NCBI RefSeq assembly: GCF_011752975.1
Contig: NZ_VWWP01000015.1
Coordinates: 1 to 64,000, forward strand
DNA from: Chryseobacterium sp. Tr-659
GTDB taxonomy: Bacteria > Bacteroidota > Bacteroidia > Flavobacteriales > Weeksellaceae
Length of the DNA: 64,000 nt
Reading direction: 5' to 3'
Each line of letters starts with the position of its first letter. Position 1 is the stretch's first letter. Below the pieces are notes generated by a model, which saw only the letters and a list, made by a program, of their open reading frames with translations, was not told where the DNA came from and made no database searches. Below, one piece after another: positions 62,449-64,000 of the stretch. The translations under genes were made by a program, and so were the position numbers.

Positions 62449-63033
62449 ATGTTCACAGGAATTATTGAAGCAGTTGGTGTTATTGAGAAGATTGAAGAAA
62501 AAGGAAGCAATATAGATTTTACCCTTACATGCCCTTTTACCAACGAACTGAAAATTGATCAGAGCCTTGCCCATAACGGGTGTTGCCTTACTGTTGTTGA
62601 AATCAAAGACAATCAATATGTGGTTACAGCGATTAACGAAACCCTGGAAAAAACTAATCTTGGGAAGTGGGAGCTGGGCACCGTTGTCAACCTTGAGCGT
62701 TGCATGAAAATGGATGGAAGGCTGGATGGTCATATTGTTCAGGGACATGTGGATAAAACCGGTGAAGTAGTAAGTATTGAGAATAAAGACGGAAGTTATT
62801 TTATTACCATGAAATATGAAAATGATGGGAGTTTTGTAACTGTACCTCAGGGATCAATCACGGTAAACGGAATCAGTCTTACCGTTGCTAAAAGCGAAGA
62901 TGCACAATTTTCTGTAGCCATCATTCCTTATACTTGGGAATTTACCAACATGCAGCATTTGAAAATTGGTGATAAAGTAAACCTGGAATTCGATATTATT
63001 GGTAAGTATATTGCTAGGTTAATTAAAAAGTAG
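62449..63033 (+). CDS. ribE: Riboflavin synthase, alpha chain
   Basis: 194 residues, beginning MFTGIIEAVGVIEKIEEKG, the universal start of the two-barrel enzyme. The internal repeat is clear: SLAHNGCCLTVVEI in the first half and GSITVNGISLTVAKSE in the second, with DGHIVQGHVDKTG between them. It converts two 6,7-dimethyl-8-ribityllumazine to riboflavin. It is followed 2 bp later by the histidine kinase gene, probably in the same transcript. Confidence 0.96.
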   Translation: MFTGIIEAVGVIEKIEEKGSNIDFTLTCPFTNELKIDQSLAHNGCCLTVVEIKDNQYVVTAINETLEKTNLGKWELGTVVNLERCMKMDGRLDGHIVQGHVDKTGEVVSIENKDGSYFITMKYENDGSFVTVPQGSITVNGISLTVAKSEDAQFSVAIIPYTWEFTNMQHLKIGDKVNLEFDIIGKYIARLIKK

Positions 63034-63034
63034 A

Positions 63035-64000
63035 ATGTCAATTAATAAGTATAAAGGATATAGCTTAAGGAACCGTGTGTTTTTCGGTTTCCTACTGGTA
63101 TGTTTTTTAAGTGTTGTAGCTACATCGTTAGTTCCTTATTTCGTGTTGAGGAATCATTCTCTTCAGCAGAGTAATATTGATATGCAGGATAAGACGAATG
63201 CTGTAATGCGATATCTGGATTATGCGGTAAGCCAGACTCTTATAGAAACAAAAGACCTTCCACAGGTTTTAGGAAATAAGATCTTCGAAATAGCAGATAT
63301 CAATCAGCATGAAATTGTTATTTACGATTTAAAGGGGAATTACCTGCTTTCCAGCAAAGATGAAGCTTTGGTAGATCAGAAAACGATTCCTATGGAGATC
63401 GTAAATAAAATGTTATCTACCGATGCAAGAGTGGATATGGTGAAGTATGATGCCGCTAAAGATGCCAAGGTTACCTCTTCATATCTTTTGCTGAAAAATA
63501 ATGAGCTTGAACCTATCGGGATTGTTTATATTCCTTTATATCATAATGAATCTGCTTATCTTGAGGTGCTTCACCAGTATGTAAAATATATTCTTCTGGT
63601 GGATATTTTCCTTATTTTATTCAGCATCTGGATCAGCTGGGTAACATCCAACAGCCTCGCAAAAACCATTACAAAATTCTCTGATATGATCACGCGTATT
63701 ACATTGTTTGAAAATGAAATGCGGCCTATCAGATACTATAAAAATGACGAGCTCAACGCTTTAGCCAGAGCTTATAACAGAATGATTCTTCAGATTCAGG
63801 ATCAGAAAGAAAGGCTTAGGTTTAAAGCTTCTGAAGAGGCTTGGAGAGAGATGGCCAAACAAGTTGCTCATGAAGTGAAAAATCCACTTACCCCAATGAA
63901 GCTTACCATTCAGAATTTCGAAAGAAAATTTGATCCCGAAGATCCGAATATCAGAGAAAGAGTTAAGTTGATGAGTAAAACCATGGTAGATCAGATTGAT
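63035..64000 (+). CDS. Sensor histidine kinase, 5' part (cut by the window edge)
   Basis: 322 codons are seen, from the ATG at 63035 to the right edge with no stop. TM1 is at about 15-37 and TM2 at about 184-204, enclosing an extracytoplasmic sensor domain of about 145 residues. A HAMP-like region follows (about 205-258), then the HisKA phospho-acceptor motif AHEVKNPLTPMKL with H279. The AHExKNPLTP form is typical of NtrY/Ntr-like kinases. The ATPase domain lies beyond the window. The signal is unknown. Confidence 0.9.
   Translation, partial: MSINKYKGYSLRNRVFFGFLLVCFLSVVATSLVPYFVLRNHSLQQSNIDMQDKTNAVMRYLDYAVSQTLIETKDLPQVLGNKIFEIADINQHEIVIYDLKGNYLLSSKDEALVDQKTIPMEIVNKMLSTDARVDMVKYDAAKDAKVTSSYLLLKNNELEPIGIVYIPLYHNESAYLEVLHQYVKYILLVDIFLILFSIWISWVTSNSLAKTITKFSDMITRITLFENEMRPIRYYKNDELNALARAYNRMILQIQDQKERLRFKASEEAWREMAKQVAHEVKNPLTPMKLTIQNFERKFDPEDPNIRERVKLMSKTMVDQID

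Overview
The window reads as chromosomal DNA of a Bacteroidota bacterium of class Flavobacteriia, most likely a Chryseobacterium-type member of the Weeksellaceae. Three things support this: secreted proteins with type IX secretion (T9SS) sorting domains of both the short type A form and the longer type B form; many promoters with the Bacteroidota -7 box TAnnTTTG a short distance upstream of start codons; and AT-rich DNA with familiar flavobacterial neighbourhoods (rplM-rpsI-rpsB, pdxA-DUF177-rpmF-accB-accC, a fused icmF). Genus placement is inference. No tRNA, rRNA or CRISPR array was seen.

Layout. 1-4.7 kb is an accessory island: the 3' end of an RHS (YD-repeat) polymorphic toxin with a JAB-like tip and lipoprotein immunity candidate, a displaced second RHS tip with a 3-TM immunity candidate, a remnant of a third tip, and a decayed IS256-family element. 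5.1-15.3 kb holds ruvC, an M64 metallopeptidase with a T9SS signal, a 2'-5' RNA ligase-like protein, a GEVED/FN3 secreted protein, a beta-lactamase-family lipoprotein, a Dph6-like ATPase and a large M16 peptidase. 15.4-22.9 kb holds icmF, a small membrane protein and three tandem DUF3667 zinc-ribbon membrane proteins. 23.2-25.1 kb is the rplM-rpsI-rpsB ribosomal group.

25.2-43.9 kb is the most distinctive part. It contains four members of a small secreted-protein family, trmB, a carboxypeptidase-regulatory-like secreted protein, and a 12.7-kb head-to-tail array of four giant surface proteins (940-1132 aa; IgGFc-binding-like N-terminus, Ig-like and SprB-like modules, T9SS type B tail), followed by tsf on the minus strand. 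A single inversion of about 25.1-43.1 kb would put tsf directly behind rpsB, and would also place the separated family members side by side on one strand, so this block looks like an inverted segment.

43.9-46.6 kb has accA and a gltX with an unusual internal insertion. 46.9-56.5 kb is a cell-surface glycan region: a methyltransferase, gmd and rmd (GDP-D-rhamnose), five glycosyltransferases or relatives, a polysaccharide deacetylase, and rocD at the head of the minus-strand operon. 56.6-64 kb holds a WG-repeat-like secreted protein, then accC, accB, rpmF, a DUF177 protein and pdxA on the minus strand, then ribE and the 5' part of a sensor histidine kinase cut by the window edge.

How the genes work together: fatty-acid synthesis initiation (accA, accB, accC), translation (rplM, rpsI, rpsB, rpmF, tsf, gltX, trmB), cofactor synthesis (pdxA, ribE), export of surface and secreted proteins by T9SS (machinery not in the window), glycan assembly, and an interbacterial-competition island.
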